Source of the DNA: Anseranas semipalmata
Lineage: Eukaryota > Chordata > Aves > Anseriformes > Anseranatidae
Direction of reading: 5' to 3'
Length of the DNA: 64,000 nucleotides
Assembly (NCBI GenBank): GCA_013399115.1
Contig: VXAA01002999.1
Coordinates: forward strand, 186,001-250,000
Below, piece by piece: positions 1 to 12,600 of this stretch (positions are counted from its first letter, which is position 1; every line of letters begins with the position of its first letter). A program made the position numbers and the translations under genes. A model generated the notes under the pieces. That model was not told the origin of the DNA. It searched no databases and worked only from the letters and a program-made list of their open reading frames with translations.

Positions 1-3000
1 TTTCACTTTGAACCTGTTTGAAATGGCCTGAACAAATGAAGCCCCAAAGTGAGGAGTAACAGAACGTCTCATCCGAGTTACTGAATTTATTGAAAGCAGA
101 TAGGAGACATTTTTCTCTTTCCCTATACCTTAAAATTTAAAAAAGTTTCTACTCCAAGTTTCACTTTCAGTATAAAATACGCCCTTGTGGAAGCTGTTAC
201 AAATGTCAACACTTTAAGGAGCATGAATTTATGGTGGCATTGAATTTTAATGGCACTATAAATGTCTATAGTAATGGTGATATATCTATAGCAATAAATT
301 GCTATGGAGAAATATAAAAATAAATGTAAGATAAAAGATTGTGTATAAAATATGTTTTTACATACTCTTTAATGATTAAAAATCATAGAAAACTAGAGGG
401 TATAAATCACTGAAAACTGCTGTTATATTTTACATGCCGTTTTCCTCATATAACACACAGATACGATTCCTTGGTCAGAAATTGCGTTAACTTTAATGAG
501 GACAATCCAGGTGATTTTTTTTTTGTTGACTTGAAAAAAACTAATTGACATTAAGGACCATGGAAATACTGATATGAATGACCCTCATCACTGAAACCAT
601 GCCTGCTATGAAAGAAGAATTTATAAATGGTTGGTAATGCTTCCTGCCTGCCTCCTTCCCCTACCCAGCTCCCCATTAGTCACTGTATCTCATCTCATTT
701 TGGCTGAAAAGAAATATTCACAGGGCAAAGGTATTTTCACAAAGTGGTGAAAGGAAAACTTAAAAATAAGGAATTTATAGACATACAAGAAGAATATATG
801 GCATTTTCTCTGTGTATGTCAAAAGTGGTGCTTGATATGAATGATCAAGCTATACTTCCGTTAATTCACTGTCTTAAAAACCTTTATGTCCTTCATTTAT
901 TTTCTTAAAATGGGGGCAGCTGAAAATTATGAGATTGTTCCTTGACAGTCTCTGATGTTGACATCAATAAAACCTACAGCCCAGGACTATCAATAGAAAA
1001 ATAAGAAACAAATAGAGCTTGTTCAGAGATGAATATTAGTTAGGCAAAGCAAACAACAGGAATCCCAATAAACACTCTAGACTGGGGCAGGGAGGTGAGC
1101 AGGGGGAGGTAATTTGGTGGGTTTTGTTTGTTTTTATGTACACTACAACCACTTTAAATGTAAGAACCATGTTTTTCTCTAAACTGCAATAGAAGGTTGT
1201 TCTAAGAATTCATTGAAGCCCCTGAGATATGGAAAATGACCTGGAAGATTGAACAATGATGCTGTAATTTATGTTCATGGAGAACTGTGATGACTGGATG
1301 AAACTGAGTCCATGCATTACATCCACTTCAGACAAGGAGAGATGAGGTAGGAGGAAGCTATAGATATTGGGATATCAGAATAATTCCAGCAAGGCAAATT
1401 GTACACCATCAGGTTTACAAACCCTCAGGTTTACCCTGCCTTTCCCTTCATTCTAAGACAAAATCAGGGGCTAATGAGATTAAGCTGTCCACGACTTGAT
1501 TATTAGTGTCATTTCTGTTTAACATCCATAAACAAAATCTAAGTGAATAATGAATGGTAGTAAGTCATTTATTAGCCTAGATGTTGCCAGCTAAATAAAT
1601 AGCTGCAAATGAAAACTCTAGGACCTGACAGCATTGTCAGCTTTTGCCAAGTGCAGGGTTTCAAAGATCATGGTAAAGGGAGCCCCTGCGGTGCAGGAAT
1701 CAGAGCCAGGATGTTGAAGTGGTAAGAGTTTTGGAGTAGGGACTGTGCTTACCTCACAGTGTCATGAAAGCACCTTCTGTGCAAGCAGATTCTGTAGGTA
1801 CCTGTGGGTGTGCATGGAGAAACAGTTGCCAGAAAACAGCAGGTTGCAGGGCAAAAATACATGTGAACGTCTTCCAAGAGCAGATAAGCTCCAGAGACTG
1901 GTAATGCTGTTGAATCTGCAAGAGTTGATAACTTGAGAGCACCAAGCATCTGCCAAAACTGTCCAAGGCCACCAGCATACTCTAGCATCAACAACAGGTT
2001 GTACAACTTGGACCATGTCTGAGAAGACAGTAGCTGCTATATGCAAAGACAACACGATTACACGCACATCTGATGGAGAAAGATGCTCTGAGGGACTTTC
2101 TGAACACCTGCTTGCAAGCCACTGGTATGGTGTTGGTCTGATCCTCTGCTGCTGAGTATCCAGCTGGGGTTGGACTCCCTGCTCTAGCTGCAGCCAGGCA
2201 GCTGTGGATGAATGTGTGTGTATGTGGTTTGGGTGCAGGAATGGGTAAATGTATTGTGTGAGCTGATACCTGCTAGTAATAATTACAGCTTAAAGCTATT
2301 AACAGCTTAATCAATAAAAGGTGTTCTAAGAACCTCATCTATGATTTATGTCTCCTCCTGACTCAATCCACTGTCAAGGAAAAACAAAGTTACAACAATA
2401 TAGCACTGCAAAATCTCTGCACGGTCTGAGTGCGAGTGGCAATAGGGCCCTGAAAAATATTTTCAGAACTGCCAGCTCACTTTCAAACAGCGATTTATTA
2501 TTCAAAATTGTTGAGAACTGATTTAATTTCAATCTTAAAGTAATAAGGAAAGCAGAATTTAAGCGATGCTAAGAGCTTTTTAAAATCCTTCTTTCTTGTT
2601 TCTGCCCCTAAAAATAGTAATCATCGAGACACAAAGACTTTCAAACAGCTTATTAGCAGGATAGTCTCACAAAGGAGATCGTGGCTGACCTAAGATGCAT
2701 AAAGGTACCAATTACACATGCACGCAGAAAATAAAACAGAGGTTCAAAGAAAAAGCGTAGGAATGAGCAAGCTTAAGCTTTCCAACAAATCAAGCTTTTC
2801 TAACTGTCTACTAAAAGCAAGTTGGGGGTTTATTGAAAAATGTCTGCGATATTGAGTACAAATTACTGTTATTTACACTGCATATTCTTGATTGTTACAT
2901 TGGCAACTGGTATCACGTTCTTTCTGAAACATGATTGCATTAGAAAGAGTACAGTCCATGTAAAACTACATACTCATTTTCCACATCAGTCATAATGCCT

Positions 3001-4956
3001 TTGCCTCTGCACCTCATCTCTTTTCCATCCCTTGCAGGAAAAGGAACACAGTCGGATCACTTCAAGACTCACACAAAGACATTTGTATTTGGAAAGTCCT
3101 TACACGATGCGCTCCAGTGTCTTGCGCGTTAGCACTGATACTCAGGCACGCAACAAATATCAACATCCCATGCTCTCTGGGGAAATGGTGAAGTGGAAAA
3201 CAGGCAAGAAGGGCCCCCCTTGCCTGCTTTGCTTTTTGCTACTCAGCTTTCAGCAGACTGCTGTGGCTGCCCTGCTTCCATCTGACACCTTTAAACTCAT
3301 CATGGGATGTATTCACTGTGTAAGAATACAGCTTACAGAGTCATTTATTTACAATATGGTGCAAAACACCTGGATATATTTTTTTTCCCTTACCTTATTT
3401 AATTCTATCTTTGGCCATTACTTAAACATCTTTAGTTTCCACTGCTTGGGGTCTCTTGTCTTTAAAAAATGCCAGCTTGAAAAGACAAATATTTTCCCGA
3501 CAGATGCTAAAGTTTTAGCTGTTTTACCCCAGTAAGAACCCATTTTAACTGTTTGCTACATTTTAAAATCAAACATTTCTGTCCATTCTGCTTGTTATAG
3601 TGATTTACTTTTACACGACAAGGATACAAATTATTAACAACTTAGATTTCATGTTATCACTATTAGATAAAGACATACTCTTATTAAAGTTAAAGAGAAA
3701 CCGGGCATATAGAGCATTCTACTAACACACCGCAGATAGCATATGTAAACTTCCATTGCTAAAATGGCATCATTTCCATGCCGAGAGATGAACTTTTCTT
3801 CCAAAGTTATCAGACAAGTATTTCAAACGTATTAGCTTCTCCTTAAAGTAGATTCTTCCCTCGTACATAAGAATCCCAAACCAAGACTGCAAGCACTTTC
3901 AAAAGCCTTTCTCTGTGCTTGAAGAAAGCTCATGCAAATATAGAACAGTATTACACCACAGTCGTGGTCTTGCTATTCTTTCCACCAGGTGCAGATGAAA
4001 GAGGGAACACAGTGAGAACACGGAGTTATTTTCTTGTTTGAGTTCTCTTCCTGACTGTGCTAGGTCTGGATGCTCAGAAGTTTTTAGACAACCTAATCCC
4101 TTGCATTTCATTTTGTTCATACTTCCATGGGATTTCCTTCTCTTTGACATATTGATACTTCCAAACATATGCACTTTACATAAAGACAAAAAGGGTTTAG
4201 CCAAGTAAGATGAAATGATCCGAGGGAGGTAGAAATGATCTTTGTCAAAGAAATGGACAAGGCATAAACTGCTATCCTTATAAGCGCAAAACTAATTTAA
4301 TATAACATGAGAACTGGAATTTTTTGAAGAGAACTTTCTACCAGATGCAGCCGCTTGGGAGCACTGGAAATCTTTCATTCCATGACAGCAAAACAAACAA
4401 AAAATAGAAGAAAAAAGAAAAGGAACCCCCCAAAAATGAGAGAAGTGAGAAGATCTATCCAAACTACTACTAAGTTTTGCCACGAACAAGAACAGAGTGA
4501 AGCAGTGGCTTTACCCAAAGTAAATGAGATCACAGGCAAAAGAATATCAACACTGTTGTCAAGCGAGTAAACAGAGTTTCCCTGAACTTCTAAGCCATTA
4601 AATTGATGCCACCTATGCTGATGTGTGGCACACAGAAGCAGCCAGTTCAGACAGGACAATCATTTACAGCGATGTATTTGAACCACCCGCTCTCCTGAAG
4701 CAAGCTGATGCATCTTGATGTGAAACAATGTGCTGACAGACCTCTCAGATACACTGCTAGTCCAGTGATGGGACCTGGCCTGCGTTATGGAACCAGCTTT
4801 GTTCTGTTTAGAAAACTCAAAAAAAAGGGAAAAAGGATTTTAGACATGTTTTATGGTCAAGATCTCAATTGCTCTATGACGACAGCCTGAGCATTTGGAG
4901 CTGTACATTCTAGGTAGAGAATATATAGGGGACATTTCCAATTTTTTGATTTATCT
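1..4956. other. AT-rich non-coding DNA, no gene recognised
   Basis: No exon, RNA gene or interspersed repeat could be recognised. A slightly more GC-rich stretch lies at about 1660-2230, where open frames overlap on both strands, which argues against coding. At 3010-3037 a long pyrimidine tract ends in CAG and is followed by a frame that stays open to 3535, but its translation resembles no family I know. A palindromic double AAGCTT lies at 2769-2780. Confidence 0.6.
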
Positions 4957-5080
4957 GCATTTGCATGTCATTTTTTTGTTACTGTTGGCAAACCTAAAAA
5001 AGCTTGTTNCGCATTTGCATGTCATATTTTTTTGTTACTGTTGGCTAGTGTTATAATTGGCAAACCTAAAAAAGCTTGTT
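4957..5080. repeat. Imperfect tandem duplication interrupted by an N
   Basis: Copy 1 is 4957-5008 (52 nt) and copy 2 is 5011-5080 (70 nt), separated by the ambiguous base at 5009 and one C. Both begin GCATTTGCATGTCAT and end AAAAAAGCTTGTT. Copy 2 carries 16 extra bases (CTAGTGTTATAATTGG) and two extra bases in the T-run. Because the N sits exactly at the junction, the duplication may be a misjoined assembly gap rather than real sequence. Confidence 0.9.
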
Positions 5081-6546
5081 CCTACCAAGAATAATTATTA
5101 GTTCCCGCAAAACATTATAAATATGTGATAAAACAATATAGAAAACTTCAGTTGAACATTATGAACACAAGATAAAACATTAAACAAAGATATTTAAAGT
5201 AGAACGTAATTATTTTTGCCTCCCCTGTGCTATAGATAGGAATTTTTTCAAACAAGCAAACAAAAACAGTCTCTACATAGGATGTTAGAAATAGGAGGTG
5301 CTACAATGCTTCTGTAGTTTCTATAATGAAGTACTCACAGCAGATTTCCAACAAGGTCTAAAGAAGGAACTGTCCACATATTTGCATGAAGAGAAGACCA
5401 GAGTTTGTCAGAATCCTTACCCGATTGCCAGTTTCTCTCTTAATTTGGAGATGTGTTCTGCATTTGCCTACATTTCACATGGTTTACTTCCCTGGCACAC
5501 TGGCCTGTGCTTCACAGGAAAGGGACCCTTTCCTTGACAAGGAAAAGGGCCAAGTCACCATGCTGTCCATTTACTTTAAAAAAGGGAAGTGTCAGATTTT
5601 CAAAAGTAATGCTCCTACTCCACTAATCATATGAAGATCTTGGCAGGGATCCCTGGGGAACAAAGAACCGCGTTCTGTAAAATAGCCAGGTGTCAACTTA
5701 GCCGGACCAATTCCCTAAAACTACTGCTTGTAAAACCTAGTCAAAAGAAAGGACATGAATATAGCATTGAACATAAACAGCAAAACTATCCACAGTTTTC
5801 AGCAAGTTAAATTCATAACTGGCACTGAATTCCAAATTTCCAGAAAGTGATAGGACTGACACAGACATACATGTATCAGTTTTGTCCATACCACCTTATT
5901 CTACATGACCTTAAAGTAATTTTCGGTTGCCTCATGCTTAAGCATTTATTTTGGCAAAACAATGGCAGCACAAAAGAAAATTTGAGCAATAACATCTTAT
6001 GGCTAAACACACGGTTACAGCCCTGTACAGAGACCGAACAAAGAGGTACCTATAGAAAGAGTTCACCTACGAGAGTCCACAGGGTTTTCATTTTAGGAAA
6101 CATTTCCAGATAAAGCTTTCCCTTTCACTCTGATTAGGAAAAGGAAACGTCTTTCTCATCAGTTATGCTACAGACTGAAAATTGATTGTACATAGAGTGA
6201 CCCATTTGATGGCAGTTGTTATAATTTCTCTGGTACTCGCATAGCATAAGAGTTCTACGGATGCTTGCCCTAAGATCTGCATTTATAGAACACCATCTGG
6301 TGCTTCACACAAATCAAGTTTTGCTATTACCAACATACCACAAGGCCTTGTTGCCCTAAATATAGAAACGTTAGAATTATCCAGAGTTATTCATCTATCA
6401 CACTGAACTAAATAGTGCTCCCACTGATTTGTGATTTTTTATTGTTTTCTTAAAATGTATTCACAGTATAAATTTCACCATTTCAAGAGACTGTTTGATG
6501 ATAGCTATACATAGATACTTTTGGACTGCTGGTTTCAGCAGGGTCT
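5081..6546. other. AT-rich non-coding DNA
   Basis: Nothing recognised. The open frames are all under 90 codons, overlap each other and have no known domain or flanking splice pattern that I can support. Confidence 0.6.
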
Positions 6547-6592
6547 GAAATAGAAATTCCTAAGCAGCAGAAATAGAAATTCCCAAGTGGCA
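6547..6592 (+). repeat. Two-copy 23-bp tandem repeat
   Basis: Two adjacent 23-nt units (6547-6569 and 6570-6592) match at 20 of 23 positions. Both start GAAATAGAAATTCC. This is a short local duplication with no sign of function. Confidence 0.85.
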
Positions 6593-7980
6593 GTTTAGGA
6601 ATCAAATTTTTCGGAGGGCACGTGACCAAAGCACACGACCATGAGAACATTTGCAGTTTTGTCACAAACCAGACTGCCCTCTTGGTCAGAAGAAGTCACA
6701 GAGACACCAAAATACCAAACTGGTGAAAATTTGCCGTGCTCCTTGCTACAATGCAAACATAGATAGATGAAGCATCTTGGGTCCAGTGCTCTCAGTTCTG
6801 CACTTTTCCTCAGAAAAGAATTGAGATACACACAACTATTTCCTAAAGCTCTCATTAATAACCCTCAGACATTTTGTGCCGTGTAGAGCAGCAGTTGAAA
6901 CAAGTCCTCCACTCTGGGAAGAGCACACCACTCTTACCATCGCTCCGAGCCCTGATGGGTACCAAAGGCACCAGAGCACCCACAGCCACGTGCTAATTCC
7001 GTCAGGAGGCTGCAGAAACAGAGGTACAACTTAGCACTGGCATGCACACGCACAAGGGAGAACCCAGAAACATTCATATGGAGATAATTTACAAAATGGA
7101 AAGCCTGGAAAGGACAGAGGGCTGCAGCTGTCAAAATGCAATCCAGAGGCTCGGAAAGGAGAGCGAGGGCACCAAAACCTCCTCTGCCTTATGGAGTGCA
7201 GCCACGGGGCTGCAACGCTGCCAAGCCAGAGGGCACGGCTCTCAGTCACAGCGACCCCTTCTGCTTTTACGGCAGGATTAAAGGTCCTTGGGGGTCAAAG
7301 ATTCAGACTCAGCCTATGGCTTTGTTTTGGATGCTATTGGAGATACATGCCACAAATATGCCTGTCAGCATTGGTGTATTGACATGAAATATGGGTTAGC
7401 ACATTGCAGTGAGTCAGATAATCTTTTATTATGCACAAGATGCTCTAAATAATTTCCTTTACTGACACAGAACTCCTTGCAATGTACTTCCTGCTTGGAA
7501 GCACCAAGGCTCAAAGAGCTTCCAACAGCTTTCTCAGGTGGTTCTCTCCCCCTTTGTGCAATGATCAAAACCTGTGAGTGGGCTCACAACACAGCTACAA
7601 GTAAAGTCAATAATACGGTGCTATTATCACAGTGTACAAACCACCTCGGATTATTTGTGATGGTAGTTCAGTGAATTTTAGTCTGATTAGTGATTCAATT
7701 ACATCTAAGTAATGTTTTTTTTTTTTAAAAAATTACTCAGAGCTGCATACTGTTATTCCCATTTTATTCTTTAAGAGTATTCTAAATGAATTTAGTCTGA
7801 TGTACTAAAGAATACATTACTGCCAAAGTACAATGATCTGCTTTTAGACTTTATTCAACATTGATTTTAAGAAGTCAGTTTATGTATTCTCTTTAGACGA
7901 GTAAAGGTTGCTCTTCAGCTCTAAAATAACAATCTATAGCCACACTGTAAATGATACTCAAGTTTTATCTGACATTCTGC
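6593..7980. other. Non-coding DNA with a GC-richer patch
   Basis: The stretch 6900-7300 is clearly richer in G+C and CpG than its surroundings and holds overlapping open frames on both strands, none with a known domain. This could be an old insertion whose family I do not recognise. The rest is AT-rich and featureless, with a T-run near 7715. Confidence 0.5.
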
Positions 7981-8164
7981 TGCTAGGACCAGCGCGCTAT
8001 GTACGTCAGCATCAGGGTGCGACCGGGGGTGCAACGATGGGCAAGGGCCACGTGAAGCTCAGGGAATGATGCAGGGCGCGACTGGCCACAGCTGTTGCAA
8101 TAAACCTTTGTCTCGACACAAAGGTGACCAGAGGGTGGCCTTTGCTTTAGGTGAACATATATGT

Positions 8165-8210
8165 CAGTTGAGTGAATCAACTCACCACATCACAGTTGAG
8201 TGAATTAACT
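8165..8210 (+). repeat. Pair of 18-nt direct repeats, each a small hairpin
   Basis: 8165-8182 and 8193-8210 differ at one of 18 positions. The first copy is itself an inverted repeat (AGTTGA, five bases, TCAACT), so it can form a 6-bp stem. The copies start 28 bp apart. Confidence 0.85.
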
Positions 8211-8403
8211 GCTAGTGTAGATGTTTCTACCCGAGTTCATTAAGAGTGTGAATGTCTTCCTAAGTTAGCCAGACCAGTGTGGCGGGAGCGATACGTGTCT
8301 CAGCCCAACATGGAATACAAACACTAAACAACCAGCAAAAGAATTTTGGAGAGAGCAACAGGATCGAACAGGCTTCAACCACCTATTGCTTCCTGGCAAT
8401 TGG

Positions 8404-8429
8404 GCTCGCCCAGCATCGTGCTGGCGAGC
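8404..8429. repeat. GC-rich hairpin
   Basis: GCTCGCC-C-AGCA pairs with TGCTGGCGAGC around a TCG loop. The stem is 11 bp with one bulged C. It stands out in AT-rich flanks. Its role is unknown. Confidence 0.85.
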
Positions 8430-8440
8430 AAACAGAACAG

Positions 8441-9610
8441 TAATGGAAATCACGTTTATACTGTGATTTAACTGTATATTGCAACTGCTATATTGTGCTT
8501 GTATAGTGATTTCCGTACCTTGCTGTATCACGTTTGTAAATCGGTTACGTTTGTAACCATAAAGTTTTGTGTCCATTGTTTGGGTTTCCATCTTGAAAAA
8601 GAAAAAAACACCATAAAAAATCTGGAGATGCTTATTGCAGGTCTACAACACCGCACTGCACTATACTACCTAGTAAAACTGCTATCAAAGACAAAACACA
8701 AGCTAAAACACAATTAAAGAAAACCAAGATCCGCAGTTTTTAGTTATCATTTCACACCAATTTAGCATAGTAAAATGTTTGTAATTATTACATTAGTGCA
8801 TCTCAGCTCTCCCCACTGCAATACATACAGCAGGGTGGCACACAGCGCAGCCCTGATCTAACCGAAGAGTCTGCAGCCCCCCTCAGGTGGTTGTACACCG
8901 TGTGTCTGGGGGCAGGCAGCCTGTACCGGATGGGTGTGAAGAAGGGGACCCCGAGCCCTCTCCTCAACACCTGTCCCCAGAAGACCAATCCACCCAGTGC
9001 AGGGTCCCACCTCTGACAGTTTCTGATAATGGCTTCCAAAGCAAAATACTTCATTAGGCATTTACGGGTTAAGCCTAATGTTTCCTTTTTCCCTTTGTCA
9101 GATATTAGTTAATAACTTGGTTCTTAAGAGCTATGGAAATTCTGGAAGGTCTTGGTCACTCACATGTTGATATTAAAATCTGGTTAATTCTGGCAGCCAG
9201 CTGAAGCCAGACAAACAGCTCTCCCCCAGGTGAAGCTACAGGAATGATTATGAGTCCTTTGCTGACATTAATGACCTAGCGCCTGCCAGCACATTTTGTC
9301 ATGACATCCTTTCCACTGCTTTTCTGGTGATTCCCTGAGTTACCCAGTGCCTGTGCAAAGCACTTGGGGATAATGAACTGAAAGAAGAACGATGCATTCC
9401 TTTCTGGGAAAACAAGGAGATAATTTATAAGTTACTGACTCATTTCAGTTATCTAAAAATTCCTCCTAGCAATGTGGTTGAATTACATAATCAAAAACCT
9501 CAGAACTCAGCAAAGTAAATTCAGCTTTGTTTAGAATATAATCCCTTCAAAATGACTTCCCAGATCAACAACAGATCCAAAATGCCTTTTTAAAGCACCT
9601 TTTTGCTTTT
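8441..9610. other. Non-coding DNA with GC-rich patch at 8805-9055
   Basis: 8805-9055 is GC-rich with overlapping frames only on the minus strand (up to 83 codons, no recognised domain). Sharp composition edges suggest an old insertion or a conserved element, but I cannot assign it. Near 9340-9400 a stretch around GTGCAAAGCACTTGGGG vaguely resembles the 3' part of old amniote SINEs; too weak to call. Confidence 0.45.
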
Positions 9611-9690
9611 ACTAAACCAAACCAAACTAAAACAAAAACACCAAGAAAACTTCCAAACAAGCAAACAAAAATAAACAAAAGAAACAACTA
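9611..9690 (+). repeat. A/C-rich low-complexity tract
   Basis: About 80 bp made almost only of A and C on the + strand, with degenerate CAAA units. It could be a decayed poly(A)-like tail or simple repeat. No attached element was identified. Confidence 0.7.
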
Positions 9691-12600
9691 GCGGATTCTA
9701 CCACAGTCTACCTGCTGAGTGTCCAGTCCTGGGTATTATTTGCACTGCTTGTGTTTTTTAAAAATATATTATTCCTGCTGAAGCATTTGTAGCAAAGACC
9801 ATACGATTATCAAAGTACAGAAACACACGCCTACATGTATGTCAGCTAGCAAACACTGAAGTTCGTAATACAATTCAGACTGATATTTTAAGTAGTTTAA
9901 TCATGTGACTGTTTATCTGAAAATTAATGGAATATTGTGTGTATGATTAACTGTTATAAACCCCATCAACCCTGGAATGTTTCATTTTAGAGTGTAGGCA
10001 TTTGAAGTTTCTATTTTTCACCCACAAACAATAGCTTGGTATTCAATACCAAACTACACGTGACCCAGAACAGCTTCAAAGTCAAGCTACAGATGGTGCC
10101 CCTTGACTTGCTTACACGAGAGACAGAGTTTGAGGTTGACTTGCATAAATTACCAGCACATTTAGGATCTCTCCAACCCAGACTCCAGTTTGTTTTCTGC
10201 AAGTGTACCGTAATGATTTAAATTATTGTAAAATTGTATACTTATATAAACCAAGACACCAGTTTTCAGGTCTGTGCTTACAGACAGTGGTGTACTCTTC
10301 TCAGTTTGCTGAGTGCTACTATAAAATTATCCATCTGAAGTTAGGCACCTCCACCGAGGTTCCTAAACTGAAATTGAGTGAGCCACACTTTCTATTCTTT
10401 AGACTTGCAAGTTTGTTTTTATAATGTATTAGGTTTAAAAAAAAAAAGACAAGTAACTTATTTTTTTTCTAAAAAAAAATGACTACAATTTAAATTTTAT
10501 GTATGTGCCTTTTTCATTCTTGGCAGCCTGGGCTGTCCTTCCATACCTCTTTGCCCATGAAGAGATGGATAACCCTGACCAGGAGAATAAAACAGCATTC
10601 ATTAGCCCATCCTCAGCGATCAGAGCTGGCTTTGATCTATTACACATTTAACTGTCATGGGTGTGCCTGCCCATGTATAAAACCCCACCTTTTTGAGGTC
10701 ACAGCTACAGCTTTTCACTGAAATAAGTATGCCATACTGCTACTTAACGTAAGTCCCCTCCAGGTAAAGGCTGGAGAGATGATGTTACTTTGGAATAACA
10801 CTTAGAAGAATGGTACACTCAGGAGGGAAGAGCTGCTTCACTGATGAAACAGTGGCAATACTCAGTGTGCAATCAAGAGGTATGACACAGCCTGCAGCTC
10901 TTACCACAGCACCAAACTCCCGTGCTGTTGTTGTAGCAGCCCTCTGATGTAACTGGATTTCTGCATTCCAGATGGAAAACCAAAACACCAAAGCCAAAAA
11001 CTGCAGTAGGCTTTCAGAACCAGGAATAAAACTTAAATGGAATTTACATACTTAAACTTCAGGATGCAGACATTTAAGTTAAACTTAAAAGTCCTACCTA
11101 AAGGGAAAACCAACCAACCAAGCATACCAACAACAAAAAAAAATCAACAAATGCAAAAAAATCTGTTACTATCTAAATTTTTTACTATAAGGTTCTCCAG
11201 GCCTAGAGGACAGTTCTGCTTTGGTTTTTGTTTCTTAGTGCTGAACAGATTGTGTTGTATCCCAAACCTGAGTCTTATTTTGATCCACAATCTATGTTTC
11301 CTATGTATGTTGCTATCTGCTTTCTCAGAAGAACGTTCACAGGGATTTTCCAGCTTGCCATGGCCTAATCCTGGCAACTGTGGTACCTGTCCTCAGTCTG
11401 AGCATCTCAACCAGACCACACCACTTTGGTATGCCAGGCCATTAAGCTGTTTGGAACCCAATCAAGACATAAGGTGCTATAAAAGAGTGTCAAAACAAAT
11501 TTCAATCTTCATGATAATAGCTCTTGTTCCAAAGACTGCTTATGAATTCTGTCCACTGACTGTTCAGTATGAAAAGCATACGCAGTCTTTGGAACAGGGA
11601 CTTCAGCCTCAGGTCTTCCTCACTGCAAACTCCAAACCCCACATCTGTCTCTCGCTGGCCCCCTGCCTGTCCTAACTCAGCTGTTCTCTGTAACCTGGAG
11701 ACGTTCCTGGGGCTTCCACAACCACTCTTACAGCCTGTCATGCATGCATGCCGTTCTTCTCAGTAAGAACAGAGATATTGAGCCTCATTATCCACATTAT
11801 CAAAACTGTTACTAAACTACAGAAAATGGATCCTGCTGTGCACGTCCAGTTTCAAGAGAAAAGCCCGACTTCAGCTTTGATGCCCACCTCCAGAAGACAA
11901 TCACCACAGCCTGGACAAGAGGAACGTGCCTCCTGTTAACCGGACATTAAAATCAGTTCAACAAAAAAGGACCGTGATTTACCATAAAGTGCCAGGCCCT
12001 GTCTCTCAGATTACAGTGCCAACTTCTCTAGGTAGGAACCGAATGTCCTGTACTTTATAAGAAACACTCACGGCTTGAGTCTCTCTCTTTAGGCAGCAGA
12101 TGCATAAAACACCTTCACTGCAGTGGCTAATTTATTTTGCTCAAGCTTAGCCTCTTTGAGGATTTTGGTCTGCAAGACCTCGCCCAGGTCACAGAATGCT
12201 TTTGCTCCCAGCAAGAACTAAGGGCTGGCACCACAGTGACCCAAATCTCAGGCTGAAACCATGGTAACGGGATCATCTTCCTTAGGCACCTGAGGTACCG
12301 AGCACTATTTCCAACTATTCAAATTGAAATAAACTGCTTCCAAGCATTTCAATTTTCTGACACTGATTCCTTCAAAGTGTTACAACATAGATTTCCAAGA
12401 TGGCCTCTGGTTCCTGTAAGAACTTTTAAGGGTAAATTCTTAAAAATAGTTGACCAGTTACCTTGATGCATCAAAGAAGAACGGGTAGTTAGAGAATGCT
12501 GTCCCCAAATTCCCTTGAAACAACGGTACATAAGGGTTTCCATCTGTTCAGCTGTGGATGTTCTTAAAAGCTTTTTCTGGGAGTTTCTCCTCTGATGCAG

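Larger units (their letters stand above)
7981..8440. other. CpG-bearing block, possible old LTR or non-autonomous element
   Basis: Composition changes sharply at about 7985, with several CpGs in 130 bp. An AATAAA signal (within GCAATAAACCTTTGTC, about 8098-8113) follows a GC-rich stretch, as in the R region of retroviral LTRs. Two 18-nt direct repeats follow at 8165 and 8193, then a strong GC hairpin at 8404-8429. No primer-binding site, integrase or gag/pol frame is visible, and I cannot name a family. A chance regulatory patch is an alternative. Confidence 0.3.

Noticed and set aside
8369..8395. tRNA B-box-like GTTCGATCC on the minus strand
   Set aside because: No A box, acceptor stem or cloverleaf can be formed around it.
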